From Clitopilus passeckerianus (lineage: Eukaryota; Basidiomycota; Agaricomycetes; Agaricales; Entolomataceae): a DNA stretch of 64,000 nt. Shown in pieces: positions 34,743 through 46,026 of the stretch. Position 1 is the first letter of the stretch. Each line of letters starts with the position of its first letter. Below the pieces are notes generated by a model, which was not told the origin of the DNA, did not search any database, and saw nothing but the letters and a program-made list of their open reading frames with translations. A program made the position numbers and the translations under genes. The stretch spans positions 186,001 through 250,000 of the forward strand of contig CALYLX010000113.1 in NCBI GenBank assembly GCA_944990035.1, in the 5' to 3' direction.

Positions 34743-35511
34743 CTGGCTATTGAGCTTGTAAAGTCCGCCATCGATGCAGACACCCGCATAACTACTCTGA
34801 GGCGAAGCGCTTGTATGAAGAAGCTCTGGACAACTTCGGACTCGTATTGAAATGTTTGCCCTGGTCCCTTTCGTCTGAATGCAGAAAACCTGACTGGATC
34901 TGTCTTCGCTGGTAGATGAGCAAGGCCCTGCATCACGCGAACTAATCACGAAGAAAGTAGAAGAGTATTCCGGGCGACTGGAAATCATCAAAGACTATAT
35001 GAATAGAAGTAATGCGTCACTGGATGATGCAAAGAAGAACCCCAACGTTCGCGTACGACTACCTTGTGGTCAGTCCCTCACGTACCACTAACTACAGAAC
35101 CAACAGCGTGCCCTTGAAAACGTCGACAGAGCCGAGGAGTTTGACCGAAAGAAGCAGTACTCTGAGGCGTATAGATACTACTGCAATGCATTGGATTTTT
35201 TCGTTTTAGCACTCAAACGTACGTTTTTCCTTCAGGTTCATGTACGGTCACACTTACGAGCATGGCTTTCAGTCAAGGACCTGATTATAAGGCCGACGAT
35301 ATCTTCCCTCACGCACAAATATCTGACGAGAGCAGAGGAGCTCAGGGCGCAGTTGGAGGAAGAAAGAAAGCGGTTGCAAAGTGACTTAGGCCCAGAGCCG
35401 GACAAAGGTGACAAAGACCTTGAAAGCTTGATGGATCGGATGAAGGTTGAAGGTCATTCAGGGAATAGCAGCCAGACATGGACCCTATTTCTCGGTATAT
35501 TCTCGGGTTGA
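34743..35511 (+). pseudogene. Tandem MIT-domain gene or relic upstream of VPS4
   Basis: There are two successive MIT-type three-helix units. Unit 1: exon from 34743 (LAIELVKSAIDADTR, then NYSEAKRLYEEALDNFGLVL after a 1-nt frame break near 34788), an intron, then LITKKVEEYSGRLEIIKDYM. Unit 2: from about 35107 (ALENVDRAEEFDRKKQYSEA, YCNALDFFVLALK), an intron ending near 35274, then LTHKYLTRAEELRAQLEEER and a stop at 35511. MIT domains bind ESCRT-III tails. Both units carry an intron in the same place and phase as the VPS4 MIT domain (after ALK, phase 1). Unit 1 also shares the phase-0 acceptor before its first helix. No AAA domain follows. The frame break makes unit 1 non-functional as read. 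Confidence 0.6.
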
Positions 35512-35779
35512 AGTACCAGCATTTGGAGTTCCTGAGCATGACGAGGTAATCGTCATGGTTCGGTCCCAGAAGGTCGCCAAGTTGGCTGCGTGCATGCGGG
35601 CGCAGATGCCTTAGATCCAAGCAAATGCAAACACCCCCGCCTATGTCGGTTTGCTCTCTTAACCTCACCGCCACGCACCTCCCAGACGCTCTGGCGCTCC
35701 GCCCTCGATCCTGACAAATTTCCTATATATACAGCGCTAGAGGCGAGCCAAAAGTGCAACAGCTTGTAAACTTGGTGCA

Positions 35780-37444
35780 ATGAGTAAAGGAAATCTCGAC
35801 GTATGTCCTCGAATCTGATATATTGAGATTGTCTTCATCTGATCCATGCCGTTACTCTCTCTATGCAACCTCAACAACCATAACCTCTCTATGGTTACGC
35901 TCGAATCCGCTGCAAACGCATCTCTTGAAACTAGCGAGCCATTGAGGTGGTCCAGCGCGCTATCGACGCTGATACGAAACAGCAGTATGCCCCGGCGTAC
36001 AAGCTTTATTCGGAGTCATTGGACTACTTCATGCTTGCCCTGAAATGTAAGTTTTCTCTCTAAAAAATTATCTTTCGCACGAGTCTTCTTCCTTCATGAT
36101 TGCTCACATTGTTCTACAGACGAGAAGAACGACAAATCGAAAGTGCTTATAAGGGACAAGATCGACGAATACCTGGCACGCGCTGAGACCCTCAAAGAAC
36201 ACCTTGAGAAGGACAAAGCTGAAGCTGCTGGAGGTAACAGCGGAGGGGCTGTGAAGAAGTATGTCCAATATTCCCCAACCCACCACCCGGACCCCAAGTA
36301 CTAACTGTGCTCTCCGCAGGAAGGGTGCAGACGATTCCAACGACGAGGACCCCGAAACAAAGAAGCTGCGCGGCGCTCTCTCGGGAGCTATCGTTACCGA
36401 GACACCCAATGTGCGATGGGATGATGTTGCTGGGCTAGAATCCGCCAAGGCCTCGCTGAAGGAAGCCGTCATTTTGCCAATCAAATTCCCTCATCTATTC
36501 ACTGGCAAGAGGACGCCATGGAGGGGTATCTTGCTTTATGGACCGCCAGGCACGGGAAAGAGTTTCCTAGCAAAAGCAGTTGCGACGGAGGCAAAGAGCA
36601 CGTTCTTTAGTGTCTCTTCCAGTGACTTGGTCAGCAAGTGGCAAGGTGACTCTGAGAGGTGTGTATTCTCCGCCTTCTTTTTTCCGGTATTCTGATGTTA
36701 ATTCGTGCATCCACCAAGATTAGTGCGCCAGCTGTTTGAATTGGCTAGGGAAAGCAAGCCATCAATCATCTTCATTGACGAGATTGACTCGCTGGCGGGC
36801 ACGAGAAATGAAGCAGAGTCAGAGGGCTCTAGGAGGATCAAGACCGAGTTCTTGGTGCAGATGAACGGTGTTGGTCATGACGACACGGGCGTCTTGGTTC
36901 TCGGAGCAACGAACATTCCCTGGCAGCTGGACAATGCTATCAAGCGACGGTAAGCCTGGCCACAGCTCTCTGGCATGTCGGAAGCTTAGCCTTATTCAGA
37001 TTCGAAAAGCGGATATACATACCGCTCCCAGGCGCTGATGCAAGGCGAACGATGTTCCAACTTCATATCGGCGACACACCAAACCAACTATCACCCAAGG
37101 ACTACCGCCTTCTCGCCGACAAGACTGACGGTTACTCTGGCTCCGACATATCCATTGTTGTGCGAGACGCCTTGATGCAGCCTGTGCGGAAAGTCATCTC
37201 TGCTACCCACTTCAAGCCGGTGAACGACCCAGAAACCGGAAAGCAGAAATGGACGCCGTGTAGCCCTGGGGACCCAGAAGCCATAGAGAGGGATTGGACG
37301 GCGGTGGAGAGCGACGAGCTCATTGAACCTGCGTTGACTATCAAGGACTTCGTCAAGAGTTTGGAAAGTACCAGACCAACGGTGACGGAGGCGGACATCA
37401 AGAGGCATGAAGATTGGACGAAGGAGAGTGGAGAGTCTGGTTGA
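35780..37444 (+). CDS. VPS4: Vacuolar protein sorting-associated AAA ATPase Vps4
   Basis: Vps4 disassembles ESCRT-III polymers on endosomes and at other membrane-scission sites. Model join(35780..35800,35935..36046,36120..36258,36320..36658,36719..36949,37000..37444), 428 aa, all in phase. The first exon is only 21 nt (MSKGNLD). The MIT domain spans residues 1-75 ([38 protein letters not shown]). The AAA domain has Walker A GPPGTGKS near residue 165, the pore loop SKWQGDSE, Walker [11 protein letters not shown] near 220, sensor 1 GATN, and the Arg finger in [15 protein letters not shown]. The beta-domain and C-terminal helix ([19 protein letters not shown]) follow. Everything expected for an active enzyme is present. 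Confidence 0.93.
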
Positions 37445-37751
37445 TTTTCTGGAGAAGTTGCATTGGGAGGTCACGGAATTGCATTGGGGGCACAAGGACT
37501 AGTTTGGTCGAACGCCGTGTACTCATAATTATATCTTTTCTTCCTCAACTGTATTGTTGTGATGCGCGATAGGATTTACTGCCCCTCGCTAGATTTATTA
37601 TTGACCATTAAATGAGAGATTTATGATCTTTGCTCGACTGTTCCTTGAGGCATGGCTTACCACCAACTTTCAGGGCATGTCGTTCATGAGGCACCACCAC
37701 CTTGGACTCCAAGCTGCCCAGCCTTCGCAACTACGCCCTGTCATTAACTCA
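37445..37751. other. VPS4 3' flank, no gene seen
   Basis: AT-rich 3' UTR-like sequence of VPS4, followed by the start of the NACHT relic. No ORF of interest. Confidence 0.4.
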
Positions 37752-39776
37752 TAATATCGATATTGAAGAATGCTGAAGGCGTTGAAATCTACAACGGGAC
37801 GTTCAATAGCGTGAAAAAAGCTATTTTCAACAATCACCCCACTGAGCTGAGCTCAAGTACGTCTCGTCTCACGTCTGCTTGCACACCTTTCCAAAACTGA
37901 CAGCATTTTCTGACAGTCAAAGCCTTAAGGGAGCATGTCGCAACTGGTGCTCTGCACGATGCAGCCGAACGTTTTAACCCACCAAAATGCCATCCAGAGA
38001 CTCGCGTGGCCATCTTGGACACCATTGACCGCTGGGCGCTAAACGGTCATCGTAGTCTACCTATTCTATGGCTTCATGGTGCTGCTGGTGCCGGAAAGTC
38101 TGCTATCTCCCAAACGCTCGCGGATAGATGGAGTAAAAGTGGATTGCTCGCTGCCAGTTTCTTCTTCCGCCGCAGATACACCCGTCGCAACACCATGACA
38201 TACCTCATCCCAACTCTCGCATATCAGATTCCCTGTCCATACCCGCTACCCGTCCCCATATCGAAAGAGCTATTGCGAAGGACATGTGCATTTTCTCGAA
38301 GAATATCGACAGGCAGGTCGAGGCGCTCATTGTCCAGCCGCTGAAGTCGGTCTACGACCAGCATCAACCTTTGGACCCTGTGGTTATCGTCATTGATGGC
38401 CTGGATGAATGCTGCCAGGATCTATCTCATGCGACTTACGAGGAGCAGCAGCGCGACATCCTCCACGCAATCGCATCCATATCATCTCACAACCTACCCT
38501 TGAAATTCCTCATCGCCAGTCGACCGGAGCACCAAATTCGGGAGAATTTGCGGAACGCGTTCTTGTCTGTATAACAAAAATATTAGTGCTCACTCGACGT
38601 TGGGATCCAGATGCCGATATAGAACTCTTCCTTCAGTGCAAGTTCGACGAAATCAAGCAGAAACATATGTTTCTTCGAGGAACGGTCTGGCCACCTGAGG
38701 ACACTATTTCCCACCTTGTCGAAAAATCATCAGGAAATTTTTCCTACCCATCCACCGTGATTCGGTACATTAGTGCCCCGCGAACTGACCCAAGGCGTCG
38801 ACTTCAAATAATCCTTGGAGTTGGTCCGAGCTCAGCGAGCGGAAAACCCATTCTCTGAACTCGATGCTCTCTACCGACATATACTTCAGGCAGTCGCGCC
38901 GGGCTCCCGTCGTGCCGTATTCGATATCCTGGAGTGTCCATGTTACAACATGGGTTCAGGGTCAGGAGCATTCCCGGGAATTGTCGACCTTTCACCCGCG
39001 TTCTTAGACAAGCTACAGTTCATTGAACCCGGCCAAATATACGTGCATTTGACGGATCTGCATTCTACCCTGGATATACCTCCCCCCGAACTTTCCAAAA
39101 ATCTTCCGGTTCAGTTCCTTGACGCTTCATTTGCCGACTTTCTCTTAGGCCAATCGCGGTCGCGGGGTTTCGCTGCATCTCTGGACGGGGCTACCCTGTC
39201 ACACTTCGTTAACTGGTTCAAGCATGCCCTTATCGCCTCGGCGACGGCACAACCATCTCCGGAGTATGACCAAACCACCATCCAGGATGCTATATCACTT
39301 CGCCTTGCCACGATATGCCCTCCATCCCTCAAATTGAAACACGGTCTTGAAGCGGCAATGGATGCCGATGACCAACGATATCATCAGTATTTGAGAAGTG
39401 TCGATATGGAATCCCTCATCTCGGAATACAGGCTCAGACTGCCTGGGTCACTGCATATCGTTCAGTACCATCAGATTCTGCAGTATCTACAGGTATGTAT
39501 CTCTGCAACCCTTCTCTACGCAAGTAATTAAAGTGGCCTTTGTAGAAATGCAATGTCAAAGAGCTCAAACCCTCGCTGCTAAGAAGATGGAGCACCCGGA
39601 GGCGGTTATCACGTTTGATCACTCAGTTGGACAAGCATACCTGCTGGGAGCACCCTTTAGGCCCAACGGTGGATGTGGGGATGGATCAGTGCCGGATGCT
39701 GGCTGTTGCAGTCTTGACAACAGGGATAGCCTTCATAGCGATTGTGGCTTTGAAAGTATTCGCGGTCGACCTTTGA
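37752..39776 (+). pseudogene. NACHT-domain NTPase, frameshifted
   Basis: A paralogue of the gene at 22978-25016. The N-terminal exon reads AEGVEIYNGTFNSVKKAIF and an intron at 37857-37917 leads to ATGALHDAAERFNPPKCHPE. The P-loop is GAAGAGKSA and Walker B is VVIVIDGLDECC. Three frame breaks are needed to follow the protein: near 38235, near 38570 and near 38815. After the last, the frame is open through the helical region (LPVQFLDASFADFLLGQSRS) to a donor at 39493. The final exon 39546-39776 encodes KCNVKELKPSLLRRW and then a hydrophobic segment, MLAVAVLTTGIAFIAIVAL, that could anchor it in a membrane. An in-frame stop sits just upstream of the first exon, so a start codon is not evident. Confidence 0.75.
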
Positions 39777-40156
39777 AGGAAGCCTACTAAACCTCAGAGA
39801 GTTTATGGAAGTAATCGGTACATATGGGGCCTGGTTCACCGAGATCGCAACTGCTATTTATACAGAGACGTCACACCCCAGATAGTAGTTGTATTTTTTG
39901 TTCGCAGTCCACCAAAAAATGCACGGGGATGAAGAAAATACCACAAAGTAATCCCTCCGCGAACCTTGTAGACTTCAAAGAGAATTAGGTATAGAGGTAA
40001 TAGAGATAGACAGCTGTACGCCAAATCGAAAAGCGTTCTGAGTATTCACATAAAGCCACAGCCTCTGGGTCTCTAACTTCACATGCGGGCAAGTTAACTT
40101 AGCAATCCTCCTGCCCGTGTTTTCGCCGAAGGCATCCTCCTCCCTGGAATGTCCAC
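39777..40156. other. Intergenic between convergent NACHT copies
   Basis: The shared 3' flank of the two NACHT relics. No ORF or repeat seen. Confidence 0.4.
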
Positions 40157-42145
40157 CTAAACTATCTGCCTCACAAGCTCACTGATCTTTTGCACTAATA
40201 ATTGACGGGTTTTTGACCTTTGCCATGGTACTCGTGACCAGAAAGACCTGTTGTCCATAGGTGGGGACTTGAGTTCATTATGGCATCGCTAGAACGCCAC
40301 GGCCATTGTCAAAGGGAGGATTCCAAAGAGAGACGTGTGCATACCAGGAGATACCTCAAGAATTTCACCTTTCGTCTCGCATTCAAATAGGGCACAACGT
40401 GACGGGAAGGGTTGCCACTACCGTGAATTCCAGAATCGGCGTTCACTGTAGCAGCAGTTGAAGAGCTAGGCCGAAGTCCAACCTCGTCAGCCATCAGAGC
40501 CAGCAGTCCATTGTTCAATTCCTCGGAGGGTGGACAATGATCCAAGCCCCTCACAAGGAGGTCGTAAAGATGCCATGTTTTATATATGTGTGCCTCTTTG
40601 GCGCATTTCCACACATGTTTGAGGAGGAGAAGCCGACTGCGAGAGGCATAATCCTCCTTGCTGACGAAAAATTCGCATGAGCGAGCTTTATCCGCTAGGA
40701 ATTCAGAGAATGTTGCGTGGAAGAATCGGATTGGTAAGCTTGTTAAAACGGAAGCTTGAATGTCCAGGATGGAGGGCATATCGGTGAGGTGTCTGTGGAC
40801 ATCTGCGGGGCTGATGAAGAGATATTGCCCAAAAAAGGCGGGGGTGTGGCCACCTGGCCGGTTAGCAAATATATCTGACAACCCTGTAGCTTCTCCCTTT
40901 GCTCTGAGCTCGCGGGTTCTGGTATTAGCTCCCGGTTTATGATATCCTTGACAAAGGGCCACGAGTGCGGCAGAACAGACTTCAGAACAAAGCTGTATAA
41001 CGCATCTATCTCCGCAAAGGGGTAATCGACCAGAGGATCTGGAGATTTGTAGTTGAGTTTCAGGACTGTTTCGAGGCTGAACCGAGGGTTTCGGCGGGGC
41101 CTGCTGACGAATCGTATAACAGTAGAGGGATAGATGAACTGCCCAGAGGATTTCCGGACAAGTAATGAGAGCTGGGATTCTGATGGCCAGGACGAGTCGG
41201 CGTCCAGGCTCCACTGTCTGATCTCCTCGAACTTGCAATCAAGGTAAAGTCGAATGTCGGCATCCACATTGGGATCATTGTTGAGAGAAACTTGGCGTGT
41301 GTGGTTTTTTAAAAAGCCTATACCAAACGATTCTCGGATTTGACGCTCGGCTCGGCTTGCGACGAAAAACCGAAGAGATGGACTGTTCTGACAGGCAAAG
41401 GCTACTGCCTCCAGAACTTCTTTCTGCTGGCTCTCGTGATCCTGGCCTGGCATATCCTCGCAGCACTCGTCAAGGCCATCAATGACAATGATCAGTTGGG
41501 GATGCCTGGGTACAGCGTTGAGCGGGCGAACAATTAATTCATCCATTTGGGCTTTGAGACTTCGGTCAAATATCCCAGCCGAACAAACGGCTTCTTTAAC
41601 CAGGCGTTTGGTGCTTGGAAAACAGTGACGAGCTGGAACGCGATTGTGGGAAGAAGATGGGTCTTTTGGTTGCGTCTAGGGCCAGTACGCCAGAGGAAGA
41701 AAGCGGCCACAGGCAGACGCTGTTCTTTCCACCGCTCGACCATAGTATGAGCGATAGCTGATTTCCCCGCCCCTGCTGCACCATTGAGCCATAAGATAGG
41801 CTTATTGATATGGCCTCGCCCCCATCGGTCAATCTGGTGAAGCGCGGCATTTCGTGTCTCTGGATGGCATTTCGGAGGATCGTAGCATTCTGCTGAGTCG
41901 TGCAGTGCTCCAAGTGCACTGGTTTGCCTCAGAATCGCCATGACATCTATTTGATGTTTGTGATGAGAAAATAAGGCCTTAGCTGAGATTAGGCGCACCG
42001 TGCGGAGTAAATATTGGTTGACAGTACTACTGATATTGGTCAAGGAAATGCCCCAACCGTGTATCGTGTTTGAATCCAAGACTTGGATCGCTCGAGGGGA
42101 CGTGATGGGAATCGTTGTAGAGAAACTGGCGTAAATTGGCTCCAT
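40157..42145 (-). pseudogene. NACHT-domain NTPase, frameshifted
   Basis: Third paralogue, convergent with the second. From Met 42145 it reads an N-terminal segment with TIHGWGISLTNISSTVNQYL, then LGALHDSAECYDPPKCHPET, P-loop GAAGAGKSA, FFLWRTGPRRN. A frame break near 41625 leads to VCSAGIFDRSLKAQMDELIV and Walker B IIVIDGLDECC. A second break near 40870 leads to FFGQYLFISPADVHRHLTDM and LPIRFFHATFSEFLADKARS. A donor at 40344 joins a last exon 40288-40157 (RCHNELKSPPMDN), homologous to the last exon of the other copies. Two frame breaks indicate a pseudogene, unless the assembly has indel errors. Confidence 0.75.
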
Positions 42146-42663
42146 GACTTCTTGTGACTATGGGGACATATGGCCACTGCTTATTTCTGCTTATTTGGAC
42201 AATAAACGATCAGTTCGGCGCCCCATCTCTTTAGGTCAATGGGCGTCAGTGCAGGAGCGCTAATACACATCTCCGCTGCTTGACTCGGAGGCCATTCCAT
42301 GAGGACCAAAGCAATTTCAAATATCTTCCCTTCGTCCTTCTCGGATCTTGCCGCGACGGCCCGGTTAGTTTTCGGAGGGTTCTGCTGAAAGCACTTCGAC
42401 TTCAAACAATACATGTTCGCCAGAAATCTACCGCCTGCTCAAGGCCTCACCGGCCTCACCATGTAGAATTGCTCGTGTCTATACGCGCTAGCGCTCATTA
42501 CATGATGCTGACCAAAACTCTACTATATCAAGAAATCATCGTGCATTCTGATTTTGTCTCGTACTTGCTAGACGAACATTGGAACCGATTACATTCCCTT
42601 CCAACTTGTGACACTCTTCGTTGATGAGGGTTATCTCGACGGTCACATTCTGCTCCTTCTAAC
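42146..42663. other. Possible 5' part of the next ORF
   Basis: Plus ORF 42280-42624 and another frame (around 42580-42660, LVTLFVDEGYLDGHILLLL) look partly protein-like and may belong to the ORF that follows, with frame breaks. Not resolved. Confidence 0.3.
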
Positions 42664-43227
42664 GTGCCACCCTATCCCAAGCTCACCCATTCCGATCTCC
42701 GCATATTTCTCGTGTCGTGGGCTTCGGGGCTGGTGCACATGGAGATCGACAAATGTATCTTGACCCCGCCTAATCCGCGTCATGGCGACACCACCGAACT
42801 TGAGGGCGAACGAAATGAAAGTCAAGGTTTACCATTCCATGTAGCCCCCAAGCGCATGCGATCTTTGACAGAGGCTGCAATTCACGGCGACCTGTTATCA
42901 AACCATGCATTAATAGCATCAATTCCCCGTGCCATCACGGATCCGAAAGGTAGTCTAAGTCTCACATCAAATCCCAGGCTATCCATCAGGAACTACGACA
43001 TTCTTGCTGTGTTAAAGGACACGGATCCTTGTTGGCTGGGGCTTGACAATGCGATCAAGACGACAGGTTGGGCGAGCATGAAAGTTGAGGTTGTGCTATC
43101 AGTGTATGCAAGTGGGCCGGAGGTGAGAGGGGAGCTTGAGAAGGCGAAGGTGGTAGCCCCGTCAAGGAAAGTTTGGTTTGAATTCTCTATGCCACGGTTG
43201 TGTACCATACCTCACATAACGGCTTGA
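42664..43227 (+). CDS. Uncharacterised protein, possibly 5'-truncated
   Basis: 187 codons open. The N-terminal part reads like a helical/leucine-rich segment (SDLRIFLVSWASGLVHMEID). The C-terminal part has WASMKVEVVLSVYASG and LEKAKVVAPSRKVWFEFSMP. A second, damaged copy of that C-terminal segment lies at 45600-45723, which argues that the sequence belongs to a real gene family. The upstream frame suggests the true start lies further left. It may be the tail of an F-box/LRR-type gene, but I cannot show that. Confidence 0.4.
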   Translation: MPPYPKLTHSDLRIFLVSWASGLVHMEIDKCILTPPNPRHGDTTELEGERNESQGLPFHVAPKRMRSLTEAAIHGDLLSNHALIASIPRAITDPKGSLSLTSNPRLSIRNYDILAVLKDTDPCWLGLDNAIKTTGWASMKVEVVLSVYASGPEVRGELEKAKVVAPSRKVWFEFSMPRLCTIPHITA

Positions 43228-43664
43228 CCGTTTCGGATCGCGAGGGGGATTTTATTAATGTGAAGGGGCGTCTCCACAACTTATTGAGGAGTGCACTCAT
43301 ATGCGAGTTCCGTCTTGAAATCATGCAATAACAGAGGTCTGTTTATTGTCAAAGCCTATGAGACGGTGAAGACGCATGTCTTATACTGTAGTATGCAGCG
43401 CTCAACTGATTATGCATATAGGCGATTCATTCATCATCCCTTCCTAAGTACTAGCATCATTTACATTCTCTACAAAATGCAGACTTCCGGCGGAAATAGA
43501 ACAGAAGCCCAGCGGTGTCTTAAAGTAGTGGGGCTCAATAGTCGGTCCAGGCTAAATTCAGGGGTTGTTCGAAACCATAAAACTTGGACGGTCGTAATAG
43601 TTCGCCGATTCCTCATGCTCCCACCCATCCCCAATCTTCCACCCCTACATCACACTCCCGGTCG

Positions 43665-45227
43665 ATGACAGAGTACCGCTGGGCTCTAGGTATAGCTGGA
43701 TGATCACCGTACCTACTAATGCTAACTCGACGCCACTTCAAATTGACAGGCACTTTCTTCATTGGTGCAATCTGTATGTCTCGTCACAACGAGCTCAGCT
43801 GTGACAGCTGACAGATTGAAATGCTAGTCAATACATTTCTGTTTGGCCTTGTCGCTGTTCAGTACGTTCGTTATTACTCTACAAGTACGTGTCTCGCCGA
43901 CTCTAGCCGAAGGCCGCTAACAAATGTTTGGACAGACCTCAACGATGCTGCCTGGGTTCGGTAAACCACTGAGACTCCGCACAAGAAACGACATTACTAA
44001 CGGTCCTGAAGCGCCACGGTGCACGCTTTGCTCGCCATCGACATAACTCATTCCGCAATGTGAGTCGGACCACAAACTCTTCGTAAAGCGTCGGCATATG
44101 CTAACTGTGTCGCACCCACAATCAGTATAATTTATATCGTTTGGTTCTATGTGTGAGTCAGCTCAATCAGCACATCGCATCTCGTCGCGGCTAACGCGGT
44201 CTCCAGTGTTGATAACTTCAATAACCCAGCCAGTCTTCAAGGTGAAAGTGCTTCGTGTTGATATCCTCATCCCTGGCTTAATACTTCTCATTCAGTCAAT
44301 GTCTCGGCATATCTTGTTACGCCACTGATGGAGACACTCTCATCTGTTCTTATACAATTGTTTCTTGCGCGCCGGTAAGGAATTTTCCTATCGCCTTCAC
44401 GATCGGTCGTCCCTGACCATCCGCAGACTGTTCAGTTTGAACAGACGAAGGAGCACCTATATCATCCTCTCAGGGTTGATATCACTGAATCTCGTTCTCG
44501 GAGTATTCGCAGCAGTACAGTGTGTTCTTCCATGACAGCCTCTTACATCCGTTGAACAATCGTCATTTGTACAGGTCTCTTGCCACGAGTCCGACGTATG
44601 TCAAAAGCGATTTTCTACGACGATATCGGATGCATGATCCCAGAACAGGTGGAAAACACTGATCTTGCACACTCAACGAGTTTATGTCGCCTGGATGCTT
44701 CTCCAATCTACGATTGATATCTTCCTTTCCGGTAAGCCAATCACTTCCTTTGCAGTTTTATACCACCCTTGTAAACTTCAGCATCTCTGGCTTTCGAATT
44801 TCGTTCATCTCGTACTGGCTCCTCAAGACCCGACTATGTCCTCTCGCTCCTTATAAGGAAAGCCATTCAGACCGGGCTCTTTGCAACTACCCTCGTTATC
44901 TTTTCCGCCTTCGTTACGGGTGAGCCATTTAATTTGTTTTGCTCATTTGACAGCTCACACAGCCTCGTTCCTGCCAGTGTTCGTCCGTGAAAGGACGGGT
45001 CACCTATCTGGGATGTTCATCCTGCCGCTCGGGCGGGTTTATACAAACGTTCGTGACCGTTCACTACCGGCCAATTCTACGAATTGCCCGTCTAATCTTT
45101 CTATTGACAGACTCTAATGGACACACTTCTCATGAGAACTCACTTCAAAGAGATATTTTCGGAGAAAGAGAACCTGACGGAGATCGTCTGTCGAGACTTA
45201 CAGAATCTGGGGTACAAGAGACAGTAG
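43665..45227 (+). CDS. Polytopic membrane protein, DUF6534-like, many micro-exons
   Basis: A large basidiomycete family of about seven TM helices, function unknown. Exons read: 43665-43689, 43750-43773, 43828-43884, 43936-43960, 44012-44059, 44126-44152, 44207-44241, 44296-44374, 44427-about 44519, then pieces at about 44574-44648, 44681-44731, 44779-44919, and after one or two more introns a final exon from about 45112 to the stop at 45225-45227. Joined products follow the family: MTEYRWALGTFFIGAI, FNTFLFGLVAVQYVRYYSTN, IIYIVWFYVVDNFNNP, AYLVTPLMETLSSVLIQLFL, the SRTG loop (FEFRSSRTGSSRP), KAIQTGLFATTLVIF, and GMFILPLGRVYTN then TLMDTLLMRTHF. Eight exons are under 60 nt. Details from 44520 to 45000 are least certain, including one intron of only about 32 nt. 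Confidence 0.7.
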
Positions 45228-45599
45228 GACGTAGAGAAAGCAGTCACAATTTGAACTTAGGACTCGGAATAAGAATATGTCACGTAGCAAGCCTGCCAAT
45301 TTCGCCTCGAGGCGAGTCGAAGGATGTTGATTAGATGAACAAGAAATGAGACAGTTGCCCTTCAGGAGGGCATAATGCGGAGAGTAGGGGACAGTTTGCT
45401 GAATGGGCGTTGTCATTGGTCCGCCCTGGATTGATACGAAGTGGATCGTTGGATCTGTGTTGAGCCCTACCTCGAACTGGACAAGGTTCTCGTGAATACG
45501 GTCACATTTACGCTTCCATTTGGATTTTAGGCACATAGTATACGAGCCGTAAGCGTGTAGAAAACCAGCAGAGATCTTGAGAGTAGGGTATGCTTTCCG
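45228..45599. other. Intergenic, no gene seen
   Basis: 3' flank of the membrane-protein gene. The plus frame is full of stops; minus ORFs are shadows. Confidence 0.35.
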
Positions 45600-45723
45600 A
45601 GCATGCTAGTGAGCCAGAAGGATTACTAGAGCTTGAGAAGGCGAAGGTGGTGGCGCTGTCTAGGAAACTCTGCTTCGATTTCTCCGTGCTGCGGCCGTTT
45701 GCTGCTTCTCGCGCCAAGTCTTG
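45600..45723 (+). pseudogene. Fragment related to the C-terminus of the 42664-43227 ORF
   Basis: The frame LELEKAKVVALSRKLCFDFS parallels GELEKAKVVAPSRKVWFEFS at about 43125-43195, with near-identical DNA over the first 23 nt of the match. Upstream frames contain stops. The fragment ends with a TGA at 45721-45723. Confidence 0.5.
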
Positions 45724-46026
45724 AAGCTTGATGTTTTGGTCTGGTTACTGTTATATGTATGTAGATAGGCCCTGGCCATTCCGTTCATCGATCTCAGCAA
45801 ACATTGGGCGGCCAACTCTCCCCAGTCGTTGAACTGTACTTCAATTTTGGATAATCCAATTCTAACATTCCATTGACCAGCCCTTATATATGCTTACCTA
45901 TTGTTTTGGCACGCTTCTCTGTGCATCTTCGGGTCGCAAGAATAAAACGAGAGTGTCTTTATTGTGATTTTAGTTTCCCAGGTATGGGCCAAAAAGCATC
46001 ATGCTATTCCCATTAGAATCCCTCCA

